From positions 1 through 57,458 of the forward strand of contig NZ_JANFNY010000032.1 of assembly GCF_024437745.1 (NCBI RefSeq): a stretch of 57,458 nucleotides of DNA, written 5' to 3'. The notes under the pieces were generated by a model. The model searched no databases and was not told the origin of the DNA. It saw only the letters and a program-made list of their open reading frames with translations. Within the stretch, counting starts at the first letter, position 1, and every line of letters starts with the position of its first letter. This stretch comes from Roseomonas sp. GC11 (GTDB lineage Bacteria; Pseudomonadota; Alphaproteobacteria; Acetobacterales; Acetobacteraceae). This document shows, in pieces, positions 16,685-24,500 of this stretch. Position numbers and translations under genes: made by a program.

Positions 16685-17674
16685 ATGCAGCCCCCTCCGC
16701 CCAAGCGGCTGCCCCCCAACTGGTTCGCCCGCGCCCGGCTGAAACTGCGCCACCTGCAGCTCCTCCAGGCCCTCGACGAAACCCGCAACCTCCACCGCGC
16801 CGCCGCCAGCCTCGGCCTCACCCAGCCCGCCGCCTCCAAGCTGCTGGCCGAGGTGGAACAGATGCTCGGCGGCACGCTCTTCGAGCGCCACGCCCGCGGC
16901 ATGCGGCCCAATGCCTGGGGCGAGGTCATGCTGCGCCGCGCCCGCTCCGCCCTCGTCGAACTCGAACAGGCGGCCGAGGAACTGAACGGCCTGCGCGACG
17001 GCAGCGGCGGCGTGGTCGCCTTCGGCACCGTCACCGCCGCCGCCGCCGATGCCGTCGTCCGCGCCGTCGAGGCCGTGCAGCGCGCCCACCCCGCCCTCCA
17101 GGTCACCGTCGAGGAAGATACCAGCCCGCCCCTGGTGGCGCGCCTGCTGGAAGGGCGGCTCGACTTCGTGCTGGCCCGCCCGCCCGGCGGGATCGAGGCG
17201 GCGCAGGGCCTCGACTACCGCGAACTGCGCGCGGAGGAACTGTGCTTCCTGGTGGGGGATGGGCATCCGCTGCTCGGCCTGCCCGCGCCCGGCCTGGGCG
17301 ACATGCTGGAGTATGGCTGGGTGCTGCAGCCGCCCGGCAGCCTGCTGCGGCAGGAAGTGGAAGCCATGTTCCTGCGCCACGGCCTGCCCTTTCCGCGCCG
17401 CGTGCTCAGCACGGCCTCCATGCTGCTCAGCCTGGCGGCGCTGGCACAGGGGAATTCCATCGGCGTCTTCAGCCGCTCCGTCGCCACGCTTTTCGTGCAG
17501 GGCGGGCGCTTCCATGCCCTGCCGCCGCCGCGCGAACAGCCCCGCCTGACGGTGCGGCCCTTCGGGCTGATCCGCAGCCGGGACAGGCCCCTCTCGCCCG
17601 CGGCACAGCGGCTTTATGAAGCCGTGGCCTCAGAAGTTTCAAAGGGAGAGGGCACAGGGGGCGCCGCCCCCTGA
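16685..17674 (+). CDS. LysR-family transcriptional regulator (GbpR-like) of the pentose cluster
   Basis: The product has 329 residues. The winged helix-turn-helix at about residues 20-80 contains LRHLQLLQALDETRNLHRAA and LGLTQPAASKLLAEVEQMLG. A LysR substrate-binding domain follows from about residue 105 (GGVVAFGTVTAAAADAVV to the end). The N-terminal style resembles the GbpR/PcaQ subgroup that controls sugar and aromatic-acid genes. It is divergent from the Bug-SDR-ABC operon and convergent with the dehydratase genes. The last residues are encoded by a GC palindrome (17655-17673) that also contains the TGA stop. Probable ligand: a pentose, pentonate or keto-deoxy intermediate. Confidence 0.87.
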   Translation: MQPPPPKRLPPNWFARARLKLRHLQLLQALDETRNLHRAAASLGLTQPAASKLLAEVEQMLGGTLFERHARGMRPNAWGEVMLRRARSALVELEQAAEELNGLRDGSGGVVAFGTVTAAAADAVVRAVEAVQRAHPALQVTVEEDTSPPLVARLLEGRLDFVLARPPGGIEAAQGLDYRELRAEELCFLVGDGHPLLGLPAPGLGDMLEYGWVLQPPGSLLRQEVEAMFLRHGLPFPRRVLSTASMLLSLAALAQGNSIGVFSRSVATLFVQGGRFHALPPPREQPRLTVRPFGLIRSRDRPLSPAAQRLYEAVASEVSKGEGTGGAAP

Positions 17675-17703
17675 CCCCCGCTGGGGAGGCAGGGCCTCCC
17701 CAG
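17655..17703. terminator. Two GC palindromes between convergent lysR and araD-type genes
   Basis: The first palindrome has CAGGGGGC against GCCCCCTG (17655-17673) and includes most of the lysR stop codon (17672-17674). The second has CTGGGGAGGC against GCCTCCCCAG around a 3-base loop (17681-17703). They sit between convergent genes and would form strong RNA hairpins in both directions, without U-runs. Confidence 0.6.
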
Positions 17704-17745
17704 ACCCCACATTCAGTACCCCACATTCAGTACCCCGCCTTCAGC
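17704..17745. repeat. 14-bp tandem repeat, 2 exact units and 1 degenerate
   Basis: ACCCCACATTCAGT occurs at 17704-17717 and 17718-17731. A third unit, ACCCCGCCTTCAGC at 17732-17745, overlaps the stop codon of the minus-strand dehydratase gene (TCA at 17741). It looks like a small duplication that grew out of the gene end. Confidence 0.7.
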
Positions 17746-18664
17746 GGGACCAGCGCAGGACCAGCGCGTCCAGCCGGCGCGCCCATTCCAGCAGGCCGGC
17801 GCGCGCAGCCTCAGGCAATGGGGCCAGCGGATGGCGCGGCGCGTCACAACGGATGATGCCGCCCGCCTGCATCAGCGCCTTCGCCGCCAGCAGGCCGCAT
17901 TGCCGGTTCTCGTGGTTGATCAGCGGGAGCCAGCGCTGGTAGGCGTCCAGCGCGGCAGCACGGTCCCCCGCGAAATACGGGTCGATGATCTGGCGGATGC
18001 CGTCCGGAAAACCGCCGCCCGTCATGGCACCGGTGGCACCGGCATCGAGATCGGCCATCAGCGTGATCGCCTCCTCGCCATCCCAGGGGCCGATGATGGC
18101 ATCGCCACCCTCGGCGATCAGCGCGCGCAACTTGGCCGCCGCCTGCGGCACCTCGATCTTGAAGTAGGAGACATGGGTGATTTCGCGCGCCATCCGCGCC
18201 AGCAGGGCGGGGGAGAGCGGCGTCCCGGCCACCGGCGCATCCTGGATCATGATCGGGATGTCGATGGCGTCGGAGACCTCCCGGTAGAATTCGTAAATCG
18301 CTGCCTCGGGCACGCGGATGGTCGCGCCGTGATAGGGCGGCATGATCATCACCATCGCCGCCCCCGCCTGCTGCGCGCGGCGGCTGCGCTCGGCGCAGAG
18401 GCGGCTGGAGAAATGCGTCGTCGTCACGATCACCGGCACACGCCCGGCGACATGCGCGAGCACCACATCCTGGAGCTGCTCGCGCTCCGCATCGCTCAGC
18501 ACGAACTGCTCAGAGAAATTGGCCAGGATACACAGGCCGTTCGATCCGGCATCGATCATGAAATCGACGGCGCGCTTCTGGCCCTCCAGGTCCAGCGCGC
18601 CGGATTCGTCGAAAACGGTGGGCACCACGGGGAAGACGCCGCGATAGGCGGTGGCTGCGCTCAT
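17741..18664 (-). CDS. araD: L-2-keto-3-deoxyarabonate dehydratase (DHDPS/NAL family)
   Basis: The product has 307 residues from ATG 18664, with AGGAG eight bases upstream. The frame is open 22 residues farther, but no ribosome site supports that. It is a TIM-barrel enzyme of the dihydrodipicolinate synthase family. It matches my recollection of Azospirillum L-KDA dehydratase in long stretches: RGVFPVVPT at the start, AVDFMIDAGSNGLCILANF, MPPYHGATIRVPE, HVSYFKIEVP with the Schiff-base Lys, GPWDGEEAITL and LPLINHENRQ. It dehydrates L-2-keto-3-deoxyarabonate to 2-oxoglutarate semialdehyde. It follows the arabinonate dehydratase gene by 22 bases. A keto-deoxy sugar acid aldolase is a less likely reading. 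Confidence 0.87.
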   Translation of the reverse strand: MSAATAYRGVFPVVPTVFDESGALDLEGQKRAVDFMIDAGSNGLCILANFSEQFVLSDAEREQLQDVVLAHVAGRVPVIVTTTHFSSRLCAERSRRAQQAGAAMVMIMPPYHGATIRVPEAAIYEFYREVSDAIDIPIMIQDAPVAGTPLSPALLARMAREITHVSYFKIEVPQAAAKLRALIAEGGDAIIGPWDGEEAITLMADLDAGATGAMTGGGFPDGIRQIIDPYFAGDRAAALDAYQRWLPLINHENRQCGLLAAKALMQAGGIIRCDAPRHPLAPLPEAARAGLLEWARRLDALVLRWSR

Positions 18665-18686
18665 GCTCGGGAACTCCTGGCGCGGG

Positions 18687-20426
18687 TCAGTGGTTGTCGC
18701 GCGGCACCGGGGCGCCGCTGCGGCCGACAAGGAAATCCAGGTCGGCGCCCTGGTCGGCCTGCTGCACGTGGTCGATATACATCTTCACATAGCCACGATC
18801 GGCCGCCGGCGCGGGCGGCACCCAGGCGGCGCGGCGCGCGGCCAGCTCCGCCGCCTCCACATGCAGGTGCAGGCGCCGCTCCGCCACATCGAGCGTGATC
18901 AGGTCGCCATCGCGCACCAGCGCCAGCGGGCCGCCCGCCGCCGCCTCCGGCGCCACATGCAGCACCACCGTGCCATAGGCCGTGCCCGACATGCGCGCAT
19001 CGGAAATGCGGATCATGTCCCGCACCCCCTGGCGCAGCAGCTTCTTCGGGATCGGCATGTTGCCGACCTCCGCCATGCCGGGATAGCCCTTCGGCCCGCA
19101 ATTCTTCAGCACCATGATGCAACTGGCATCGATGTCGAGATCGTCGTCATCCTTGCGGGCGTGCAGATCCTCGATCGTCTCGAACACCACGGCGCGGCCG
19201 GTATGCTTCATCAGCTCCGGCGAGGCGGCGGAAGGCTTGATCACCGCCCCGTCCGGCGCCAGGTTACCGCGCAGGATCGCCATGCCGGATTCCGGCTTGA
19301 ACGGCGTCTCCAGCGGAGTGATGACCTCGCGGTTCCAGCACTCGGCATCCTGCACATTCTGCCAGATGCTGCGCCCGTTCACCGTCTCCGCATCCTTGTG
19401 CAGCAGCCCGGCCTCGCCCAGCGCGCGCAGCACCACGGGCAGGCCGCCGGCATAGTAGAAATCCTCCATCAGGAAGCGGCCGGAAGGCATCAGGTCCACC
19501 ACGCAATGCACACCGCGGCCGAGATCATCGAAATCCGCCAGCGTCAGCTCGATGCCAACGCGCCGCGCGATGGCCAGCAGATGCACCACCGCATTGGTCG
19601 AGCCGCCGATCGCCGCCAGGGTGCGGATGGCGTTCTCGAACGCTGCGCGCGTCAGGAAGCGGGAGAGGACGAGGTCCTCCTCCACCATGCGCACGATACG
19701 CCGGCCGGCCATGCGCGCCAGCTCGTTGCGCCGCGCATCGGCGGCCGGAATGGCGGCATTCTGCGGCAGGCCGACGCCAAGCGCCTCCACCATCGAGGCC
19801 ATGGTGCTCGCCGTGCCCATCGTCATGCAATGGCCGGAGGAACGGTTCATCGCCGCCTCGGCCTCATGGAACTCATCCAGCGTGATCTCGCCGGCGCGCA
19901 GCTGCTCGCTCATCGAGATGATGTTGGTGCCGGAGCCGATCATCTGCCCGCGATAGACACCGCGCAGCTGCGGCCCGCCGGAGACGCCGATGGTCGGCAG
20001 GTCCGCCGAGGCCGCGCCCATCAGCAGCGCCGGCGTCGTCTTGTCGCAGCCCATCAGCAGCACCACGCCATCCAGCGGATGCGCGCGGATCGCCTCCTCC
20101 ACATCCATCGCGGCGAGGTTGCGGTAGAGCATCGCCGTCGGCCGCATCGTCACCTCGCCCAGCGAGGAGACGGGGAATTCCAGCGGGAAGCCGCCCGCCT
20201 CCAGGATGCCGTAGCGCACATGCTCGGCGATGGTGCGGAAATGGCTGTTGCAGGGGTTCAGCTCGGACCAGGTGTTGCAGATGCCGATGACCGGCTTGCC
20301 CTCGAACTGGTCCTGCGGAATGCCGCGATTCTTCAGGAAGGAGCGGTAGTAGAAGCCCATCTTGTCCTGCCGGCCGAACCAGGCCTGGCTGCGCAGCGGG
20401 CGCTTCGGCGTGCCCTCCCCGCTCAT
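18687..20426 (-). CDS. araC: L-arabinonate dehydratase (IlvD/Edd family)
   Basis: The product has 579 residues, the usual size for pentonate dehydratases of the IlvD/Edd family. Iron-sulfur cluster cysteines are recognisable in CNTWSELNPC, LLMGCDKTTPALL and SGHCMTMGTAST. The PGMAEVGNMP and ISDARMSGTAYGTVVLHV segments of the family follow. The N-terminal RSQAWFGRQDKMGFYYRSF is typical of the sugar-acid branch rather than IlvD. It removes water from L-arabinonate to give L-2-keto-3-deoxyarabonate, the substrate of the gene downstream. The araC symbol follows Azospirillum usage, not the E. coli regulator. D-xylonate or D-fuconate are other possible substrates. Confidence 0.85.
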   Translation of the reverse strand: MSGEGTPKRPLRSQAWFGRQDKMGFYYRSFLKNRGIPQDQFEGKPVIGICNTWSELNPCNSHFRTIAEHVRYGILEAGGFPLEFPVSSLGEVTMRPTAMLYRNLAAMDVEEAIRAHPLDGVVLLMGCDKTTPALLMGAASADLPTIGVSGGPQLRGVYRGQMIGSGTNIISMSEQLRAGEITLDEFHEAEAAMNRSSGHCMTMGTASTMASMVEALGVGLPQNAAIPAADARRNELARMAGRRIVRMVEEDLVLSRFLTRAAFENAIRTLAAIGGSTNAVVHLLAIARRVGIELTLADFDDLGRGVHCVVDLMPSGRFLMEDFYYAGGLPVVLRALGEAGLLHKDAETVNGRSIWQNVQDAECWNREVITPLETPFKPESGMAILRGNLAPDGAVIKPSAASPELMKHTGRAVVFETIEDLHARKDDDDLDIDASCIMVLKNCGPKGYPGMAEVGNMPIPKKLLRQGVRDMIRISDARMSGTAYGTVVLHVAPEAAAGGPLALVRDGDLITLDVAERRLHLHVEAAELAARRAAWVPPAPAADRGYVKMYIDHVQQADQGADLDFLVGRSGAPVPRDNH

Positions 20427-20539
20427 CGCGCAAGGCTCCGCCGGGCCGCGCCGGTCTGGCGCATCCTGTTACGCATTGCTGTCCCTCCCTCGCCACCCGC
20501 CCTGTTCCGGGCGGGGCTGCGCTATCCTGGCGCCAGGAG

Positions 20540-20563
20540 GGATATCCGTCCAATGCCGTTTTT
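20540..20563. promoter_or_regulatory. Candidate LysR site upstream of the arabinonate dehydratase gene
   Basis: GGATATCC is followed by GTCCAATGCCGTTTTT. It aligns with GATATC-GTCTAATGTGATTTT at 16631-16651 in the lysR/Bug promoter with one gap. It lies about 115 bases upstream of the minus-strand start at 20426, inside a 326-base divergent gap. The remainder of that gap is GC-rich, with a GCCCTGTTCCGGGC hairpin and a strong GAGGAG site for the plus-strand gene. Confidence 0.5.
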
Positions 20564-20752
20564 CCCCTGGATGATACAAAAAATGACATGATTTCAGCCA
20601 AGCCCGCCGGCTGCCAACCGCCCGGTGCGGATGACATCGGCTCGCAACGGCGTATATAGGACCGGATCACCGGCCCTCCCCCTCTCCCCCCAGCGAAAAC
20701 CGGCCAGGGGGCACCAGCCTGGGCCGGCGCAGCAGGAATTGAGGAGAGCAGC

Positions 20753-21577
20753 GTGCAACAGGGCATGTCCCCCACCAACGGCACGGCCGCGCCGCAGCAG
20801 ACTTTCGGCACCGCCAACATCGCGCCGATGGACCGGCCCAGCGCCATGACACGCTTCTTCATGGGCATCGTCGCCTGGGCGGAGAAGCTCAACCTGCGCC
20901 ACTCCAAGGTGGGCAACCCGCCCGTCTACGACAACGCGACCTTCCCCTGGGCCGCCGAGATCGAACGCGAATGGCCGCTGATCCGCGCCGAGCTGGATCG
21001 CGTCCTGGTCCGCCAGTCGGAACTGCCGAGCTTTCACGATATCTCGACCGACGTGCAGACCATCAGCAATGACAGCGCCTGGAAGACCTTCTTCCTCGCC
21101 GGCTACGGCCTCTCCTCGGAGGAGAATATCAGGCGCTGCCCGGAAACCTGGAGGATCGTGCAGAAGATCCCCGGGCTGAAGACGGCCATGTTCTCCATCT
21201 TCGAGCCGGGCAAGCACCTGCCGCCGCATCGCGGGCCCTATAACGGCGTGCTGCGCCTGCATCTCGGCCTGATCGTGCCGGAGCAGAGCGAGCGCCTCGC
21301 CATCCGCGTCGATCAGCAGGTCTGCAACTGGCACGAAGGCAAGGCGCTGATCTTCGATGACGCCTATGAGCATGAGGCGTGGAACCATACCGAAAAGACG
21401 CGCGTCGTGCTCTTCGTCGATTTCGTCAAGCCGCTCGGCTTCCCGGCGCGGTTGGTGAACTGGCTGCTGCTCAACCTCGCGGTGTTCACGCCCTTCATCC
21501 GCGAAGGGCTGGATAACCACAAGGAGTGGGAGAAGAAGTTCTACGCCGAGGCCGAGGCGCTGCGGAACAGGAAGTAA
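20753..21577 (+). CDS. Aspartyl/asparaginyl beta-hydroxylase-family protein (LpxO-like)
   Basis: The product has 274 residues from GTG 20753, with GAGGAG six bases upstream; ATG 20765 is the alternative. It is a 2-oxoglutarate/Fe(II) dioxygenase of the Asp_Arg_Hydrox family. The first metal His is in KHLPPHRGPYNG, the second in DDAYEHEAWN, and Arg residues for 2-oxoglutarate lie between (LRLHLGL, RVVLFVDF). A C-terminal hydrophobic stretch (LVNWLLLNLAVFTPFI) could associate with the membrane. LpxO enzymes 2-hydroxylate lipid A acyl chains, and related proteins modify ornithine lipids or peptides. It stands alone; the lipid substrate is an inference. Confidence 0.78.
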   Translation: MQQGMSPTNGTAAPQQTFGTANIAPMDRPSAMTRFFMGIVAWAEKLNLRHSKVGNPPVYDNATFPWAAEIEREWPLIRAELDRVLVRQSELPSFHDISTDVQTISNDSAWKTFFLAGYGLSSEENIRRCPETWRIVQKIPGLKTAMFSIFEPGKHLPPHRGPYNGVLRLHLGLIVPEQSERLAIRVDQQVCNWHEGKALIFDDAYEHEAWNHTEKTRVVLFVDFVKPLGFPARLVNWLLLNLAVFTPFIREGLDNHKEWEKKFYAEAEALRNRK

Positions 21578-21583
21578 GAGGCC

Positions 21584-21690
21584 GGGAGGGCTCCGCCCTC
21601 CCAGACCCGAACTGAAAGAAAACTGGGAGGGCTCCGCCCTCCCAGACCCAAACTGAAAGAAAACTGGGAGGGCTCCGCCCTCCCAGACCC
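21584..21690 (+). repeat. Tandem 41-bp repeat with GC hairpins after the hydroxylase gene
   Basis: Two full units start at 21584 and 21625, and a truncated third at 21666. Each carries the palindrome GGGAGGGC-TCC-GCCCTCCC, followed by AGACC and a spacer ACTGAAAGAAAACT. One base differs between units 1 and 2. A further hairpin, GGGGTGGC/GCCACCCC, follows at about 21698-21716, before the zwf stop. The array lies between convergent genes and would form three or four stacked terminator-like hairpins. Confidence 0.85.
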
Positions 21691-21731
21691 TCCGGCCGGG
21701 GTGGCAGGGCCACCCCGGACCCCGCCCTTCG

Positions 21732-23210
21732 TTATTCCAGGCTTTCGTACCAGGTGCGGCCATCACGCTCGATCATGGCGATGGCGGCCGTCGGGCCCCA
21801 GCTGCCCGCGGCATAGGGGCGCGGCGCCTCGGGGCGGTCAGCCCAGCCCTGGAGGATCGGCTCGATCCAGTTCCACGCGGTTTCCACCTCGTCGCGCCGC
21901 ATGAACAGCGTGGTGTTGCCGCGCACCACATCCATCAGCAGGCGCTCATAGGCATCCGGGTAGCGCTGGCCGAAGGTCTTCTCGAAGCTGATGTCGAGCG
22001 CGGTAGGGCGCAGGTGCAGCCCGCCGGGGCCGGGCTCCTTCGTCATCATCTCCAGCCGCATGCCCTCTTCGGGTTGCAGGCGGATCATCAGCCGGTTGGG
22101 CTGCATGCCCACCGCCTCACGCGGAAAAATGCTGAAGGGCGGCGTGCGGAACTCGATGATGATCTCCGAGACCTTGCGCGGCAGGCGCTTGCCGGTGCGG
22201 AGATAGAAGGGCACCCCGGCCCAGCGCCAGGAATTGACGTGCAGCTTCAGCGCGACGAAGGATTCCGTCAGGCTCGGCGCATCGCTGCCGAGATCGCTGC
22301 GGTAGCCGGGCACGGGCTGGCCGCCCACCGCCCCGGCGATATACTGGCCGCGCACCGTCGAGAGATGCGCCTCATGCGCGGGGATGGGGCGCAGCGCGCG
22401 CAGCACCTTCACCTTCTCATCGCGCACCGCATCAGGGTCGAGGGAGATGGGGCTCTCCATCGCCAGCAGGCACAGCAGCTGGAGCATGTGGTTCTGCACC
22501 ATGTCGCGCAGCGCCCCGGCCTTGTCGTAATAGCCGCCGCGCCCACCGATGCCGACCTCCTCGGCCACGGTGATCTGCACATGGTCGATCATGTCGGCAT
22601 GCCAGAGCCGCTCGAAGATCGGGTTGGCGAAGCGCAGGGCCAGGAGGTTCTGCACCGTCTCCTTGCCCAGATAGTGGTCGATGCGGAAGATCTGCGCCTC
22701 CGGCAGCACCTTGCCCACGGCGCGGTTGATCTCGCGCGCGGAGGCGAGGTCATGGCCGATCGGCTTTTCCAGCACGACGCGGGACTTCTGGTGCAGGCCG
22801 CCATGCTGGGCCAGGCGCTGGCAGATGGGGCCATAGAGCTCGGGCGAGGTGGCGAGGTAGAATTGCCGCACCTGCTCCGGCCGCTCGGCGAGCAGGGAGA
22901 CCAGCCCGTCCCATCCTTCCTCCCCCAGGGCCTCGACGCGCCGGTAATGCATCAGGCCGAGGAATTCGGCGAGGATGGCGGGCTCCAGGCTCTCGGCGGG
23001 GACGAAGCGGCGCAGGGCGGCCTCGGCATGGGCGCGGAAGCCGTCATCGTCGAGGCTGCTGCGGGCGGCGCCGATGATGCGGCTGCTGGCGGGGAATTGC
23101 CGGTCGCGCCAGCGGTGATAGAGCGCGGGGAGCAGCTTGCGCATGGTCAGGTCGCCAGTGGCGCCGAACACCACGCAGTCGAAGGAGGAAACCGGGAGGA
23201 TACGGGCCAT
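21732..23210 (-). CDS. zwf: Glucose-6-phosphate 1-dehydrogenase
   Basis: The product has 492 residues, full length. The cofactor motif is FGATGDLTMRKLLPAL near residue 15, the catalytic/substrate signature is RIDHYLGKETVQN near residue 175, and VVLEKPIGHDL contains the conserved Lys-Pro. The enzyme oxidises glucose 6-phosphate to 6-phosphogluconolactone in the cytoplasm, feeding the Entner-Doudoroff or pentose-phosphate pathway and supplying NADPH. No pgl, edd or gnd genes are adjacent, so it is a solitary zwf. The upstream 174 bases contain three DnaA-box-like sequences. The hydroxylase gene is convergent on its 3' side. Confidence 0.95.
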   Translation of the reverse strand: MARILPVSSFDCVVFGATGDLTMRKLLPALYHRWRDRQFPASSRIIGAARSSLDDDGFRAHAEAALRRFVPAESLEPAILAEFLGLMHYRRVEALGEEGWDGLVSLLAERPEQVRQFYLATSPELYGPICQRLAQHGGLHQKSRVVLEKPIGHDLASAREINRAVGKVLPEAQIFRIDHYLGKETVQNLLALRFANPIFERLWHADMIDHVQITVAEEVGIGGRGGYYDKAGALRDMVQNHMLQLLCLLAMESPISLDPDAVRDEKVKVLRALRPIPAHEAHLSTVRGQYIAGAVGGQPVPGYRSDLGSDAPSLTESFVALKLHVNSWRWAGVPFYLRTGKRLPRKVSEIIIEFRTPPFSIFPREAVGMQPNRLMIRLQPEEGMRLEMMTKEPGPGGLHLRPTALDISFEKTFGQRYPDAYERLLMDVVRGNTTLFMRRDEVETAWNWIEPILQGWADRPEAPRPYAAGSWGPTAAIAMIERDGRTWYESLE

Positions 23211-23267
23211 GCGGGGCTTCTTGCCGGACGTTGAAGCGCCAGCCTAGCACCGGCCCTGTTACCAGCG

Positions 23268-23324
23268 TTATCCCCAGCGTTTCCCATTTTTATCCACAAA
23301 GCCATCCCCGCATTTGGTGGATAA
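23268..23324. other. Cluster of three DnaA-box-like 9-mers upstream of zwf
   Basis: TTATCCCCA lies at 23268-23276, the exact consensus TTATCCACA at 23290-23298, and GGTGGATAA (complement of TTATCCACC) at 23316-23324. Three such 9-mers in 57 bases are unexpected in DNA this rich in GC. They lie between the zwf start and the stop of the yhhJ-type gene. They may bind DnaA for regulation or titration; no origin genes are adjacent here. Confidence 0.5.
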
Positions 23325-23367
23325 CTGGCGGCGGGGTCCGGGGGGACCCTGTCCCCCCGGCGGGGGC

Positions 23368-23386
23368 GAGGGGGCGGAGCCCCCTC
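23368..23386 (-). terminator. GC palindrome containing most of the yhhJ-type stop codon
   Basis: GAGGGGGC and GCCCCCTC flank GGA. The minus-strand TGA (23387-23385) overlaps one arm. A second, looser palindrome with GGGGGAC/GTCCCCC lies at about 23340-23358. Together they form the probable terminator of the exporter operon. Confidence 0.6.
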
Positions 23387-24497
23387 ATCCGGCGCGCGCC
23401 AGGGAGCGCCTGACTCCCAGCAGGGCGGCCCCCAGGAAGACCCCCCCCAGCCCGAACAGGAGGAGGAGCCGCCCGGCGACGAGATCCACCCCCGCCCCGC
23501 GGTAGAGCACCGCCTGGGCGAAGGCGACGAACTGGGTGGCGGGCGAGACCTGCACCACCGCCTGCAGCCAGTCCGGCATGCTCTCCAGCGGGGTCATGCT
23601 GCCGGAGAGCAGCATCATGAGCATGATCACCGGCAAAGCGAGCAGGCCGAACTGCCCGGTGGAGGTGGTGGCCGTGGCCAGCAGCACGCCGAGGGCGGCG
23701 ACCGAGGCCTGGAACAGCACCGTCCCCACCAGGAAGAGCGCCAGCGACCCGCCGAGCGGCACGCCGAGCAGCCCCCGCACCACCAGCAGCAGCGAGAGCA
23801 GGGCGGCACCGACGATGACCAGTGCATTGGCCAGGATCTTCGCCATCAGGATCTCGAAGGGCGCCACCGGCATGGCGAGGAGATGTTCCAGCGTGCCGTG
23901 CTCGCGCTCCCGCAGCAGGGCGGCGCCGGGCAGGATGATGGAGAGGATGGTGATGCTGTTCACCACCTGCATCACCGCCGTGAACCATTCCGGCAGCCCG
24001 TTGGGATTGAAGCGCGTGCGGGTGACGAGGCGCACCGGCTGGGCGGCGGCGCCGAGGCGGTCCGCCACCTCCTGCTGCACGATCTGCTGGATATCAGTGC
24101 TGCCATTGCCGGCCTGGGCCATGGCGGTGGCATCGATGTCGAGGCCGAGCGTGGCCGGGCGGCGGGCCAGCAGATCGGCCTCGAAGCGCGGTGGAATTTG
24201 CAGGATGAACACATAGCGCCCGGCATCGAGGGCCGGCGCCACCTCCGCCGCCGCGATCAGCGGCGCCGGCTGGAAGAGCGGCGGCAGCAGCGCGGCGCGC
24301 AGGGCGCGGGAGAGATCGGAATGGTCCTCGTCCACCACGGCGATGGCGGCGTTGCGCACCTCCATCTTCACGCCATGGGCGACGGAATAGACGGCGACGC
24401 TGAAGGTATAGGCCAGCAGCACCAGCAGCACCGGATCGGCGCGCAGCACGCGCAGTTCCTTGAGGCCGAGCCAGAGGATGTTGAGCAGGCGGCGCAT
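23385..24497 (-). CDS. yhhJ: ABC-2 type exporter permease (YhhJ/YbhR-like)
   Basis: The product has 370 residues. An N-terminal helix (LVLLAYTFSVAVYSVA) is followed by a periplasmic domain of about 150 residues. Five C-terminal membrane helices follow, including the ABC-2 signature region LLREREHGTLEHLLAMPVAPFEILMAK (given in parts: LLREREHGTLEHLL then AMPVAPFEI) and the LLSGSMTPLESMPDWLQ segment. It is an inner-membrane half of an efflux pump with the RbbA-like protein encoded upstream. The substrate is unknown; relatives export drugs or act with HlyD-type adaptors. It is the last gene of a three-gene operon. Confidence 0.87.
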   Translation of the reverse strand: MRRLLNILWLGLKELRVLRADPVLLVLLAYTFSVAVYSVAHGVKMEVRNAAIAVVDEDHSDLSRALRAALLPPLFQPAPLIAAAEVAPALDAGRYVFILQIPPRFEADLLARRPATLGLDIDATAMAQAGNGSTDIQQIVQQEVADRLGAAAQPVRLVTRTRFNPNGLPEWFTAVMQVVNSITILSIILPGAALLREREHGTLEHLLAMPVAPFEILMAKILANALVIVGAALLSLLLVVRGLLGVPLGGSLALFLVGTVLFQASVAALGVLLATATTSTGQFGLLALPVIMLMMLLSGSMTPLESMPDWLQAVVQVSPATQFVAFAQAVLYRGAGVDLVAGRLLLLFGLGGVFLGAALLGVRRSLARAG

Positions 24498-24500
24498 GGC

